A DNA stretch of 64,000 nucleotides, taken from positions 1 through 64,000 of the forward strand of contig JAFKMZ010000020.1 in assembly GCA_017305055.1 (NCBI GenBank), in the 5' to 3' direction. The notes beneath the pieces were generated by a model. The model ran no database searches. It was not told the origin of the DNA and saw only the letters and a list, made by a program, of their open reading frames with translations. The stretch is from Lysobacterales bacterium. Its GTDB lineage: Bacteria > Pseudomonadota > Gammaproteobacteria > Xanthomonadales > Rhodanobacteraceae. A program made the position numbers and the translations under genes. Of this stretch, positions 49,083-59,843 are shown piece by piece (the stretch's first letter is position 1; each line of letters begins with the position of its first letter).

Positions 49083-50435
49083 ATGTTCAGCCGAATCGCC
49101 CTCATGTTGTTGGCTTTGCCGGCGCTCCTCGGCGCGGCGAACGTCCAGGCGCAGGAGTTCGACCGGGCCGCCCGCGACCTGCTGCGCGACATGCAGCAGC
49201 AACCGACGGACCTGGCGCGGTATGTCTATCTGGCCCAGGCCATGCCGGGCTTGTCACCGCGCAACCGGCAACTGGCGGCGCAGTTCCTGTCCTTCGCGCA
49301 ATGCGAATTGGGCATCTACACCCAGGCGGTACTCAGCTTTCCGCTCACCGTCAGCGCGCTGCAGGGCCTGGTGCTGCCACGACCGGAACAATGGCGCTCG
49401 GCGCCAGCCGCGGACGCGATCACCACGATGGCCGGCGACCGTCACATCGTGATGATCAACGAGGCGCATCACGATGCGCACACGCGCCAGCTCACCCTGG
49501 AACTGCTGCCGCGACTGCGCGCGCTCGGTTTCAATTATTTCGCGGCTGAAGCGCTGTCGACCGATCGCGGCCTGGCCGCCCGCGGCTACCCGACAAGGAG
49601 CAGCGGCACGGAGTATCTGCGTGAGCCGCTGTATGGGGACATCGTGCGTCGCGCACTGTCCCTGGGTTACCACGTCATCGCGTATGACACGGCAGCCTCC
49701 GGCCAGGGGCGCGAGCGGGAGCAGGCGCGCAACCTCTATCGTCAAGTTTTTGCGCACGATCCGACGGCGCGGCTCTTCGTGCACGCTGGCTACGCGCATA
49801 TCGACAAGGCCCCGCGCCGTCTTGCCGACCTGCAGCCGATGGCGGAAATACTCAAGGAATTGAGTGGGTACGACCCGCTGTCGATCGACCAGGCCGAATT
49901 CCTCGAGGTCGGCTGGGACCAGACCGACGCCTACCACCAGTTGGTCAAGGCCTTCCCGGCAAACGGGCCACAAGTGTTGCTGGCGCGCACCGACGGGAAG
50001 CCCTGGAGCGCCCAGCCAGCGCTGTACGACGTCAACGTCATCCTGCCGCCGGTGCTCAACATGGCGGCGTTCGGCGGCCGCGCCGGATTGGGCGGCGCGC
50101 CTGATGCCGGCAACTCGGACGCCGGGCGTCTCCCCCTGGGGGTGACTGCGGCCACCACCCACACGGTCATGCAGCGCCCGTCATGGCTGACGCTCGCCGG
50201 CCAGCGCCGGCCGTTCCCGATCACGACGGCGCTGTGCCGCTCGGCCATCCCCTGCGTGGTTGAGGCGCTGTACGCAAACGAATCGGACCAGGCCACGGCC
50301 GCGGACCGCTACGCATTCATCGCCGCGTCCAGCAGCACGACGCTGTACCTGCGCCCGGGTACCTACCGCCTGCGTGCCAGCGACGTGTTCGGGCGCACGC
50401 TGTCGACCCAGAGCATCAGCATCCAGGCGCGTTGA
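49083..50435 (+). CDS. Secreted protein with EreA/ChaN-like fold, unknown function
   Basis: 450 residues. A signal peptide ends near NVQAQ. The middle shows IVMINEAHHDAHTRQLTLE followed by FNYFAAEAL and YHVIAYD, a pattern like the erythromycin-esterase/ChaN/Tiki superfamily, whose GExH motif forms the active or heme site. RLFVHAGYAHIDKAP gives a second His cluster. The C-terminal ~100 residues form a beta-rich module (YAFIAASSSTTLYLRPGTYRL). No close named relative is recognised, so function is not assigned. Confidence 0.6.
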   Translation: MFSRIALMLLALPALLGAANVQAQEFDRAARDLLRDMQQQPTDLARYVYLAQAMPGLSPRNRQLAAQFLSFAQCELGIYTQAVLSFPLTVSALQGLVLPRPEQWRSAPAADAITTMAGDRHIVMINEAHHDAHTRQLTLELLPRLRALGFNYFAAEALSTDRGLAARGYPTRSSGTEYLREPLYGDIVRRALSLGYHVIAYDTAASGQGREREQARNLYRQVFAHDPTARLFVHAGYAHIDKAPRRLADLQPMAEILKELSGYDPLSIDQAEFLEVGWDQTDAYHQLVKAFPANGPQVLLARTDGKPWSAQPALYDVNVILPPVLNMAAFGGRAGLGGAPDAGNSDAGRLPLGVTAATTHTVMQRPSWLTLAGQRRPFPITTALCRSAIPCVVEALYANESDQATAADRYAFIAASSSTTLYLRPGTYRLRASDVFGRTLSTQSISIQAR

Positions 50436-50574
50436 GCGCTGCGCACGCCACTTCGGCAAGACTCACCGCGGTCCATCGCCACCCGGCCAACGAAACGACC
50501 CTCGGCACTAAGGTACCGAGCTTTCATGCCCAGTCCGGGCTTGTTAACCTGTCGACTGGCCCGATGGGATCGTC

Positions 50575-51150
50575 ATGCACCAATCCGCTTCCCGCCAGTC
50601 GCCCAGCCAGGGACAGCCAGGCCAGCTGCTCCGCCTGCTCTTGCCCGCCACCATGGGCTGCCTGTTGGCGGCGTGCGCGGGCCAGCCCGCGCGACACGCG
50701 CCAGGCGCACCGCCAGCGCCATCATCGCTGACCAGGCTGCCGCCGCGTGCGCCGTCCGCCGCCAGCACCGGTACCGCCAACGACATCCTGTTCCGGGCCA
50801 TTGGCCTGGTCGGTACACCCTACCGCTGGGGCGGCAATACCCCCGACAGCGGATTCGACTGCAGCGGCCTGGTCGACTACATCTACCGTACCGAGGCGGC
50901 AATCAAGCTGCCGCGCACCTCACGCGCCATGGCGGCTGTGGACGGCGAAAAGATCCGCCGCATGGCGCAGCTGGCCAGCGGCGACCTGGTGTTCTTCACC
51001 ATTGGCGGCAGCATCAGCCACGTGGGCGTGTATGTCGGCAAGGGTCGCTTCGTGCACGCTCCGGACAGCGGCGGCACCGTACGCCTGGACGACCTCGACG
51101 GGCCGTACTGGCGCAGCCATTTCGCCTACGGCAAGCGCCTGCTCAACTGA
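50575..51150 (+). CDS. NlpC/P60 cell-wall endopeptidase lipoprotein (C40)
   Basis: 191 residues. Lipobox LLAACAG near residue 33 with a long N-region. The C40 domain is residues ~70-190: catalytic Cys in GFDCSGLVDYI, His in ISHVGVYVG, and third polar residue His in FVHAP; GTPYRWGG precedes. It should cleave peptide stems of peptidoglycan in the periplasm. Ala/Pro-rich linker follows the lipobox. Confidence 0.9.
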   Translation: MHQSASRQSPSQGQPGQLLRLLLPATMGCLLAACAGQPARHAPGAPPAPSSLTRLPPRAPSAASTGTANDILFRAIGLVGTPYRWGGNTPDSGFDCSGLVDYIYRTEAAIKLPRTSRAMAAVDGEKIRRMAQLASGDLVFFTIGGSISHVGVYVGKGRFVHAPDSGGTVRLDDLDGPYWRSHFAYGKRLLN

Positions 51151-51197
51151 GCGCGGACGGGCTCGAGCCGTCCATCCGGAACCGCAGATCGTGCCAC

Positions 51198-51683
51198 TCA
51201 GTGCGCTGGCGCATCCGGTGAATGCGCGTGGCCGTGGGCAAGCTCCTCGGCCGTGGCGTCACGGACGGCACCGAGCTCCACCTCGAAGTGCAGGGTCTTG
51301 CCGGCCATGGGATGGTTCATGTCCAGGTCCACCGTGCTCATGCCGACCTTGTGCACCGTCGCCACGCGGCGCCCGCCGTCCTTCAGCGTCAGCACCGTGG
51401 TCATGCCGGGCTTCAGCCGATCCGCCAGTGGTACGTACTTCTTCGACAGGCGCTGAATCTGGCCTTCCTCGCGCTCGCCATAGCCATCGGCCGGAGCCAC
51501 GTCCACACTCAGCGTATCGCCCGTCCCGTGCCCCTCGATGGCGGTTTCCAGGCCACGGATGAGCTGCCCGTGGCCGAGCAGGACCCAGAGTTCCTGGCCG
51601 CGATCATGTGAGCTCTCCACCTGCTCGCCATCGATGCTGAGCGTGTAATGGAGCGCGACGACCTTGTCCTTGCCTGCCTGCAT
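51198..51683 (-). CDS. slyD: FKBP-type peptidyl-prolyl isomerase SlyD
   Basis: 161 residues. FKBP fold KVVALHYTLSIDGEQVESS, LLGHGQLIRGLETAI, then the IF insert (DGYGEREEGQIQRLSK...), and NHPMAGKTLHFEVELGAVRDA. The tail is short with three His (HGHAH, APAH), so metal binding is weaker than in E. coli SlyD. It helps prolyl isomerisation and, in E. coli, hydrogenase nickel delivery. Confidence 0.92.
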   Translation of the reverse strand: MQAGKDKVVALHYTLSIDGEQVESSHDRGQELWVLLGHGQLIRGLETAIEGHGTGDTLSVDVAPADGYGEREEGQIQRLSKKYVPLADRLKPGMTTVLTLKDGGRRVATVHKVGMSTVDLDMNHPMAGKTLHFEVELGAVRDATAEELAHGHAHSPDAPAH

Positions 51684-51728
51684 GATGGGCCCCGTTGGCG
51701 AAAAGCAGCCGCGAAGTCTAGCAGCAGA

Positions 51729-52979
51729 TCACCCTGGCGTCGCCGGCGAATCCACCGCCTCACCGCTGAGGCTTGCGCCGTGCGCCTCCGGCCCCAGCCA
51801 CGCCAGCAGGGCCAGCACGACCGCCACGGTGCCGATCCACAGCGACATGGAGAACGCAAAATCACCACCATGCCACTGCGCGATCCAGGTCTGCGCCGTC
51901 GCCGTGATCGCCGCCAGCAGATTGCCCATCTGGTAGGCAAAGCCGGGCAACGTGCCGCGCACTGGCCCGGGCGACAATTCGTTCAAGTGCGTCGGCACCA
52001 CGCCCCAGGCGCCCTGCACCATCACCTGGATCAGGAACGCGCCCAGACCGAGCAGCAGCAGGGAGCCTCCGTACATCCACAGCGGAATCACCGGAATCGC
52101 CAGCAGCGCGGCAATGACGATAGCCTTGCGCCGGCCGATGCTTTGTGAAAGCGAGCCAAAAAACAGGCCGCCGGCCAAGGCCCCGAGATTGAGCAGCGCG
52201 GCCAGCATGAATGCCGTGCCGGAGCCGGCCGCAATGTGCAGGTCGGTCTGCAGGAAGGTCGGGTACATGTCCTGCGAGCCGTGGCTGAACATGTTGAACG
52301 CCGCCATCAACAGCATCAGGTACAAGGCCAGCTTCCAGTGCCCGCGCATGGTCTGGCGCAGGCTTTGCCGCGGCTGCCGCTGCTGTGCCTGCCAGGCTGC
52401 CGATTCCGGCACCTTGCTGCGGATGTACAGCACCAGCAGCGCAGGCAGCGCGCCAACGATGAACAGGCCGCGCCAGCCGATGTGGTCGACCAGCAGCCAG
52501 TTCACCAGCGCGGCCAGGAAGAAGCCGCAGGGATAGCCACTTTGCAGCAGGCCGGAAACGATGCCGCGCGACTGCGCCGGGATCGACTCCATGGCCAGCG
52601 AGGCGCCAATGCCCCATTCGCCGCCCATGGCGATGCCGAACAGGAAGCGCAGCACCAGCAACGCGGTGAGCGAGGGAGCGAACGCGGTCGCGAATTCGAA
52701 AATCGAGAACAGCACGACGTCGAGCATCAGGATCGGACGCCGGCCATAGCGGTCGGCCAGCCGTCCAAACAACAAGGCACCCAGCGGCCGGGCAGCCAGG
52801 GTCAGGAACAGGGCAAAGGTGACCTCGACCTTCTCGACCTGGAACTCCTGCGCGATGGCGACGATGACGAAGGTCAGCAGGAAATAGTCGAACGCGTCGA
52901 GCATCCAGCCGAGGAAACTCGCCGCCACGGTGTGGCGTTGCTCGTGGTCGAGTGCGCGCAGCGGCGAAAACATCCGCAT
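51729..52979 (-). CDS. MFS transporter (organic acid:H+ symporter type)
   Basis: 416 residues, 12 predicted helices. The start FLGWMLDAFDYFLLTFVI and GRLADRYGRRPILM are typical of the sialate/lactate/aromatic-acid:H+ symporters (SHS family). GIAMGGEWGIGASLAMESIP is also characteristic. Substrate not deduced. ATG at 52979 (MRMFSP); the ATG at 52973 is an alternative. Divergent from the methyltransferase gene. Confidence 0.87.
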   Translation of the reverse strand: MRMFSPLRALDHEQRHTVAASFLGWMLDAFDYFLLTFVIVAIAQEFQVEKVEVTFALFLTLAARPLGALLFGRLADRYGRRPILMLDVVLFSIFEFATAFAPSLTALLVLRFLFGIAMGGEWGIGASLAMESIPAQSRGIVSGLLQSGYPCGFFLAALVNWLLVDHIGWRGLFIVGALPALLVLYIRSKVPESAAWQAQQRQPRQSLRQTMRGHWKLALYLMLLMAAFNMFSHGSQDMYPTFLQTDLHIAAGSGTAFMLAALLNLGALAGGLFFGSLSQSIGRRKAIVIAALLAIPVIPLWMYGGSLLLLGLGAFLIQVMVQGAWGVVPTHLNELSPGPVRGTLPGFAYQMGNLLAAITATAQTWIAQWHGGDFAFSMSLWIGTVAVVLALLAWLGPEAHGASLSGEAVDSPATPG

Positions 52980-53112
52980 GGGCCATGTCCCGGAGGAAAT
53001 CCCCGCGCAAGCTACCACACTGGGCCAGCCACCGCCGCGATCCGCGCGTCGGCCGGCTCCACGGTGGCATGATGGGCGCAACCGGCACCGTACCGCGCAC
53101 CAGGGACGCAGC

Positions 53113-53796
53113 ATGCATTTGTTGGATACCGCGGCACGCGAAGCCATCGTTGCGCACTATGCGCAGCGGCGTCATCGCCTCTATGCGCGCTGGAAGCTCA
53201 AGACCGATCCGGTCTATGCCGCCACTGCCGCCCTGCTCAGGGATTCGGCCTTGCCGTTGCTGGACATCGGCTGCGGCATAGGCCTGCTCGGCCAGTACCT
53301 GCACGCCAGCGGCGCCCGCGTGCGCTACGCGGGTGTGGACCACGACGGCTTCAAGATCGATACCGCGCAAGCAGCTGCGCGGCATGCCGGACTCGAGCGG
53401 GAGCTGGATCTGCGTTGCGCCGACGCCGCCACCCTGCCACCAGTCAGCGGTCATGTGGTGTTGCTGGACATCCTGCATTACCTGCCGGCCGACCGCCACC
53501 GCGCGCTGTTGCAGGTCGCCACCGGGCACCTGGCGCCGGATGGCCTGCTGGTGATCCGCAACGTGCTGCGCGAGGCCAACTGGCGCTTCCACGCCACCCG
53601 GGTCGAGGAGTTCTTCCTGCGCTACAGCGGCTGGATACCTGGCGGTGCCCAGCACTACCCAAGCGCCGACGAACTGCGCGAACCGCTGGAAGCGGCCGGT
53701 CTCGCCGTGCACATCGCCCCGCTGCGTGGCCGCACGCCGTTCAACAGCTATCTGCTGGTCGCCCGTCACCGGGCGCCGGATTCCGAAACTCCATAG
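53113..53796 (+). CDS. Class I SAM-dependent methyltransferase
   Basis: 227 residues. Motif I LLDIGCGIGLLGQYL, then GVDHDGFKIDTAQ, and motif IV VVLLDILHYLPAD. The C-terminal half fits a small-molecule methyltransferase. Substrate unknown. ATG at 53113 chosen; no strong ribosome-binding site. Confidence 0.78.
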   Translation: MHLLDTAAREAIVAHYAQRRHRLYARWKLKTDPVYAATAALLRDSALPLLDIGCGIGLLGQYLHASGARVRYAGVDHDGFKIDTAQAAARHAGLERELDLRCADAATLPPVSGHVVLLDILHYLPADRHRALLQVATGHLAPDGLLVIRNVLREANWRFHATRVEEFFLRYSGWIPGGAQHYPSADELREPLEAAGLAVHIAPLRGRTPFNSYLLVARHRAPDSETP

Positions 53797-54018
53797 TCGC
53801 ATTGCACGCCAACAAGGAACTCCCACCGGTTGCGAGTGGTTCGCGCCCTTTCCGGCACGGGCAGGCAAGTCGCGTTCTGCCAACCGGCTGACATGTGCGC
53901 GCAATTGGCTGGCAGGCGCTATACTGCGCTGCGCAATCGTTCTGATTGCCGCGACTGCCAGTCGCCCTTTTCATCTCGCAACACGGTGCGGACACTCCGG
54001 GTTGCTCAGGAGTGTCAC

Positions 54019-55341
<1,323 letters not shown>

Positions 55342-55419
55342 GCGCACCGACGACTACCGTGGGCGACGCCGCCAGGCGTCAGCCCGCCGGCGGACGATCG
55401 CGGGATGGCCGACCCCGGC

Positions 55420-56262
55420 TCAAAGCAGGTTCAGCGCCATCGCATGATGGCGCAGGTGGTCATCGGTGAAGCTGGTCACGAAGTAATAGCTGTGGTCGTA
55501 GCCGGCGTGCCGCCGCAGCAGCAGCGGCTGCCCGGTGGCGGCGCAGGCCTGCTCGAACAGCTCAGGCCGCAATTGCTCCGCCAGGTACGCATCGGCCTCG
55601 CCCTGGTCGATCAGGATGGTGCCTGGAAAACGCTGCCGCGCCACCAGCGCGCAGGCGTCGTGCGCACTCCAGCCAGCCTCGTCCGGGCCGAGATAGGCAG
55701 TGAACGCCTTGCGCCCCCAGGGCACCCGGCTGGGCGCCACGATCGGCGCCAGTGCCGACACCGACTGGTACTGCTGCGGATGCCGCAAGGCCAGGGTCAG
55801 CGCGCCGTGGCCGCCCATGGAATGCCCGCACAGGCCGCTGCGTGCGACATCCAGCGGGAAGTTGGCCGCCAGCAAGGCCGGCAATTCCAGGGTCAGGTAT
55901 TCCTCCATGCGAAAGTGTGCCGACCAGGGCTCCTGGGTGGCGTCCAGGTAAAACCCAGCACCCTCGCCAAGCTCCCAGTCGCCGGTGGCGCCGGCAATGC
56001 CGGTGGCGCGCGGGCTGGTGTCGGGCATCACCAGGGCCAGGCCGAATTGCGCGGCCAGGCGCTGCGCGCCGGTCTTGATCGTGGCGGTTTCCTCGTTGCA
56101 GGTCAGTCCAGCCAGGAAGTACAGCAGGGCGCAGGAGCGCACTTTGGCCTGCGGCGGCAGGAACAGGGCAAAACGCATGTCGCCACCACAGGCCTGCGAC
56201 CGATGCCGGTAGATACCTTGCACGCCACCGTGGCAGCGTTGTTCGCTTAAGGTCTCGAGCAC
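55420..56262 (-). CDS. fghA: S-formylglutathione hydrolase
   Basis: 280 residues, esterase-D fold. Serine in CGHSMGGHGALTLAL, His in GYDHSYYFV, Asp in IDQGEAD. Last step of glutathione-dependent formaldehyde detoxification. The GTG start at 56262 has GGAGGG about 9 nt upstream. No formaldehyde dehydrogenase gene is beside it here. Confidence 0.94.
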   Translation of the reverse strand: MLETLSEQRCHGGVQGIYRHRSQACGGDMRFALFLPPQAKVRSCALLYFLAGLTCNEETATIKTGAQRLAAQFGLALVMPDTSPRATGIAGATGDWELGEGAGFYLDATQEPWSAHFRMEEYLTLELPALLAANFPLDVARSGLCGHSMGGHGALTLALRHPQQYQSVSALAPIVAPSRVPWGRKAFTAYLGPDEAGWSAHDACALVARQRFPGTILIDQGEADAYLAEQLRPELFEQACAATGQPLLLRRHAGYDHSYYFVTSFTDDHLRHHAMALNLL

Positions 56263-56399
56263 GACAGTTCACCCTCCAGGCAGACGGATGCGAGTGTAGC
56301 CAACCCGCGCGGCCAAAGTGATCGGCAACGCATGGTCCGGCTGCTAAACTTCCGCCCTGCGCCGGATCTGTATGCCGCGCCTCCCCTTCGAGGTTCCCC

Positions 56400-58307
56400 A
56401 TGTCCGCCCCTGTCCCCGATGACGCCCCGGCGCAAGCCGGCACAGGCGCGCCGGCACCCGCCGGCTTCGATGCGTTTGGCCTGCATCCCGACGTACTCGC
56501 GGTGTTGGCCGGGGTGGGCTATGAATCCCCCTCGCCGATCCAGGCCGCCACCATCCCGCCGCTGCTGGCGGGCCGCGATGTGCTCGGCACCGCGCAAACC
56601 GGTACCGGCAAGACGGCGGCGTTCGCGCTGCCCATCCTGTCCCTGCTGGATCGCCAGCCCGGCAAGCCGCAGGCCCTGGTGCTGGCTCCGACGCGCGAGC
56701 TGGCGATCCAGGTCGCCGAGGCCTTCCAGCGCTATGCCGCGCACCTGCCCGGCTTCCAGGTGCTGCCGATCTACGGCGGGCAAAGCTACGGCCCGCAGCT
56801 GCACGCGCTCAGGCGCGGCGTGCACGTCGTGGTGGGCACACCAGGACGCGTCATCGACCATCTGGACAAGGGCACGCTCGACCTCTCGGCGCTGCGTTTC
56901 GTGGTGCTGGACGAGGCCGACGAGATGCTGCGCATGGGCTTCATCGATGACGTGGAGCGGGTACTGCAGGCAACGCCGCCGAAGCGCCAGGTTGCGCTGT
57001 TTTCCGCGACCATGCCGAGCCAGATCCGCAAGATCGCGCAAAAGCACCTGCGCGACCCGATGGAGGTGATGATCAGGAATTCGGTCAGCACCACCCCGCA
57101 CATCCACCAGCGTTACTGGTTCGTCAGCGGCATGCACAAGCTGGACGCGCTGACGCGCATCCTGGAGGCCGAGCCGTTCGACGCCATGATCATCTTCGCG
57201 CGCACCAAGCTCGCCACCGACGAGCTGGCCGGCAAGCTGCAGGCACGTGGCCTGGCTGCGGCCGCGATCAACGGTGACATCGCACAGGCGCAGCGCGAAC
57301 GCGTGATCCAGCAGCTTCGCGACGGCAAGCTCGACATCCTGGTGGCGACCGACGTCGCCGCGCGCGGGCTGGACGTGGATCGCGTCAGCCATGTACTGAA
57401 CTACGACATTCCCTACGACACCGAAAGCTACATTCATCGCATTGGCCGCACCGGCCGCGCCGGGCGCAGCGGCGAGGCCATCCTGTTCGTCACGCCGCGC
57501 GAGCGGGGCATGCTGCACGCGATCGAGCGCGCGACCAGGCAACCGATTGAGCAGATGCAGCTGCCGACGGTCGAGGCGGTCAATGACCTGCGCATCAACA
57601 AGTTCAAGCAGCGCATCAGCGATACGTTGGCAGTGGGAGGCCTGGAACTGTTCCAGAAACTGGTCGAACAGTATGAAAGCGAGCACGACGTGCCGGCATT
57701 GGAGATCGCTGCCGCGCTCGCCCGCATCGCGCAAGGTGACCGCCCACTGCTGCTGACGCCGCCGGCAAGGCACGAAGCGGCCATGCGGCCAGCGGCGGCC
57801 GGCGCGCGGGAACGGTCAACGGCTGGGCGTGCGGGCAATCCGCGGGTGGCACCGGCTGGACGCGCTGCCGGCGACTCCGTCCACCTGCCGCGCTCCGGTG
57901 CCACGGTGCATGCGACCCGACTGCGCCCGCATGCCACCGAAGCCGGCAAGCGTACCTACCGCATCGAGGTCGGCCACGACCACGGCGTCAAACCCGGCAA
58001 CATCATTGGTGCGATCGCCAACGAATCCGGCCTGGACAGCCGCTACATCGGCCGTCTCAGCATTCGTGGGCAGTACAGCCTGATCGACCTGCCCGAGGGC
58101 ATGCCCGCCGATATCTTCGAACATCTGAAAAAAGTCTGGGTCATGCAGCAGCAGCTGCGCATCCGTGCGTGGGACGGCCAGGATGGCCCCGAGGAGGCAG
58201 GCACACCCCCACCCGCACGCGGGCCGGACACTTCACACGCTGGCAAGCACCATCCGCCAGCACGCAAGCCACGCGCCGGTGGCTTCAAACCACCCCGACG
58301 CAAATAG
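56400..58307 (+). CDS. deaD: DEAD-box RNA helicase DeaD/CsdA
   Basis: 635 residues. Motor motifs [54 protein letters not shown] and [12 protein letters not shown] DeaD-type dimerisation region follows, then a DbpA-like RNA-binding domain (about residues 515-590, HDHGVKPGNIIGAIANESGL) and a basic Pro/Lys/Arg tail. Assists ribosome assembly and mRNA unwinding at low temperature. Second DEAD-box gene within 2 kb on the same strand. Confidence 0.95.
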   Translation: MSAPVPDDAPAQAGTGAPAPAGFDAFGLHPDVLAVLAGVGYESPSPIQAATIPPLLAGRDVLGTAQTGTGKTAAFALPILSLLDRQPGKPQALVLAPTRELAIQVAEAFQRYAAHLPGFQVLPIYGGQSYGPQLHALRRGVHVVVGTPGRVIDHLDKGTLDLSALRFVVLDEADEMLRMGFIDDVERVLQATPPKRQVALFSATMPSQIRKIAQKHLRDPMEVMIRNSVSTTPHIHQRYWFVSGMHKLDALTRILEAEPFDAMIIFARTKLATDELAGKLQARGLAAAAINGDIAQAQRERVIQQLRDGKLDILVATDVAARGLDVDRVSHVLNYDIPYDTESYIHRIGRTGRAGRSGEAILFVTPRERGMLHAIERATRQPIEQMQLPTVEAVNDLRINKFKQRISDTLAVGGLELFQKLVEQYESEHDVPALEIAAALARIAQGDRPLLLTPPARHEAAMRPAAAGARERSTAGRAGNPRVAPAGRAAGDSVHLPRSGATVHATRLRPHATEAGKRTYRIEVGHDHGVKPGNIIGAIANESGLDSRYIGRLSIRGQYSLIDLPEGMPADIFEHLKKVWVMQQQLRIRAWDGQDGPEEAGTPPPARGPDTSHAGKHHPPARKPRAGGFKPPRRK

Positions 58308-58446
58308 CCCGCCCCGCTGTTCTCCGCTCCTCCGGCAAAGCCAGGGAGAGGCCGCATGTCCGCAGTCGGGCGGCAAACCTCTACCTCGTTCGGCTGGGCC
58401 GAGGGGAAACGGCATGTCCGGAGACGCGCATCCGACTGTGCCCGAC

Positions 58447-59304
58447 TCAAAGCGCGCCGGCAAAGGTGTCGCACTTGGCCATGTCACCACCCTCAAAGCC
58501 GACCTTGAACCAGTGCACGCGCTGCGCCGAGGTGCCGTGGGTGAACGAATCCGGCCGTACCCGGCCCTGGGCCTGCTGCTGCAGCGTATCGTCGCCGATC
58601 TGGCTGGCGGCGTTGAGCGCCGACTCGATGTCGCCGGGCTCCAGCCATTGCAGCTGCTGCTCGCTGTGGTTGCCCCACACGCCGGCATAGCAATCGGCCT
58701 GCAATTCCTGGCGCACGGACAGGCCATCGGCACCATCCATCGGCACGCCGCGCCGCCGCGCGGCAGCGACCTGGTCGAACACGCCGGTCAGCTTCTGCAC
58801 GTGATGGCCGACCTCGTGCGCAATGACGTAGGCCCGCGCAAAATCGCCGGAAGAATGCAGGCGATCCTGCAGCAACTGGAAGAACCCGAGGTCCAGATAC
58901 ACCTTCTGGTCCTCGGGACAATAGAACGGCCCCACCGCAGCGGTCGCACCACCGCAGGCGGTGGCCACCTCGCCGCTGAACAGGTGCAGGGTCGGGTCGA
59001 CATAGCTGAGGCCCTTGGCCTGGAAGATCGCGCCCCAGGTCTGCTCGGTCGAATGCAGGATGGCGCTGACGAAGGCCTTCTGCTGCGGATCGACCTGGGT
59101 CGGCACGCTCTGGCCGGAGTCGTCCAGCTGCGCGCCACCCTGGTCGAGCAGGGCCAGGGGGTTCTTGAAGAAGATCCAGCCGATCAAGGCCAGCACGATC
59201 AGGCCGCCGATGCCCATGCGCCCGCCGCCGAAGCCGAAACCGCGCCCGCCGCCGCCACTGCCGACCTCGATGTTGCTGCTGCTGCCGCCTTTTTGCCAAT
59301 CCAT
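58447..59304 (-). CDS. ypfJ: Neutral zinc metallopeptidase, YpfJ/KPN_02809 family
   Basis: 285 residues. Gly-rich N-terminus, one membrane helix at ~35-47 (GLIVLALIGWIFF), then a periplasmic domain with the zinc motif IAHEVGHHVQ near residue 158 and ELQADCYAGVW supplying the third ligand. FYCPEDQKVYLDLGFF is also typical. Cellular role unknown. Confidence 0.9.
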   Translation of the reverse strand: MDWQKGGSSSNIEVGSGGGGRGFGFGGGRMGIGGLIVLALIGWIFFKNPLALLDQGGAQLDDSGQSVPTQVDPQQKAFVSAILHSTEQTWGAIFQAKGLSYVDPTLHLFSGEVATACGGATAAVGPFYCPEDQKVYLDLGFFQLLQDRLHSSGDFARAYVIAHEVGHHVQKLTGVFDQVAAARRRGVPMDGADGLSVRQELQADCYAGVWGNHSEQQLQWLEPGDIESALNAASQIGDDTLQQQAQGRVRPDSFTHGTSAQRVHWFKVGFEGGDMAKCDTFAGAL

Positions 59305-59419
59305 GCCGCCCCCGTCGCCGAAGCCGTACCGGTACCGAAGCGGAAGATAACCTGCCGCGCCCCCTCACGCCAGGCGCACGCAACCGCTACAGTAAGCCGT
59401 CTCCCGCGAGGATAGCCGC

Positions 59420-59812
59420 ATGCACCAACTGCCCGCCCTGGCCACCCTGCTCACCGTCCTGCTGCTGTTCCTCACCGCAGCCGTGACTGGTCGGGCCCGC
59501 GGCAAGTACGGCATCAAGGCGCCTGCGACCAGCGGTCATCCGGCATTCGAGCGTGCCTACCGCGTGCAGATGAATACGATCGAGGCCAGCGTGATGTTCC
59601 TGCCCGCGCTGTGGCTGGCGGCCAGCTACGGCTTCGGCGGTTGGGCGGGCATCGCCGGCCTGGTCTGGATCGCTGGCAGGACCTGGTACGCCGTCGCCTA
59701 TTGGGGCGACGCCGCCAAGCGTGGCCCCGGCTTTGCCGTCGGCATGCTGGCCTTCCTGGTCCTGCTGGTGATGGCGGCAATCGGCGTCGTCCGGGCGCTG
59801 CTGGCAGCTTGA
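59420..59812 (+). CDS. MAPEG-family membrane protein
   Basis: 130 residues, four predicted helices. The MAPEG signature ERAYRVQMNTIEASVMFLPAL includes the conserved Arg/Asn/Glu; YWGDAAKRGPGF follows. Family members include microsomal glutathione S-transferases, so a glutathione-dependent activity is possible but unproven. 32 nt before the CPBP gene and likely co-transcribed with it. Confidence 0.88.
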   Translation: MHQLPALATLLTVLLLFLTAAVTGRARGKYGIKAPATSGHPAFERAYRVQMNTIEASVMFLPALWLAASYGFGGWAGIAGLVWIAGRTWYAVAYWGDAAKRGPGFAVGMLAFLVLLVMAAIGVVRALLAA

Positions 59813-59843
59813 GCGGCTCGCGCTCCCGCCTCGGCACGATTGC

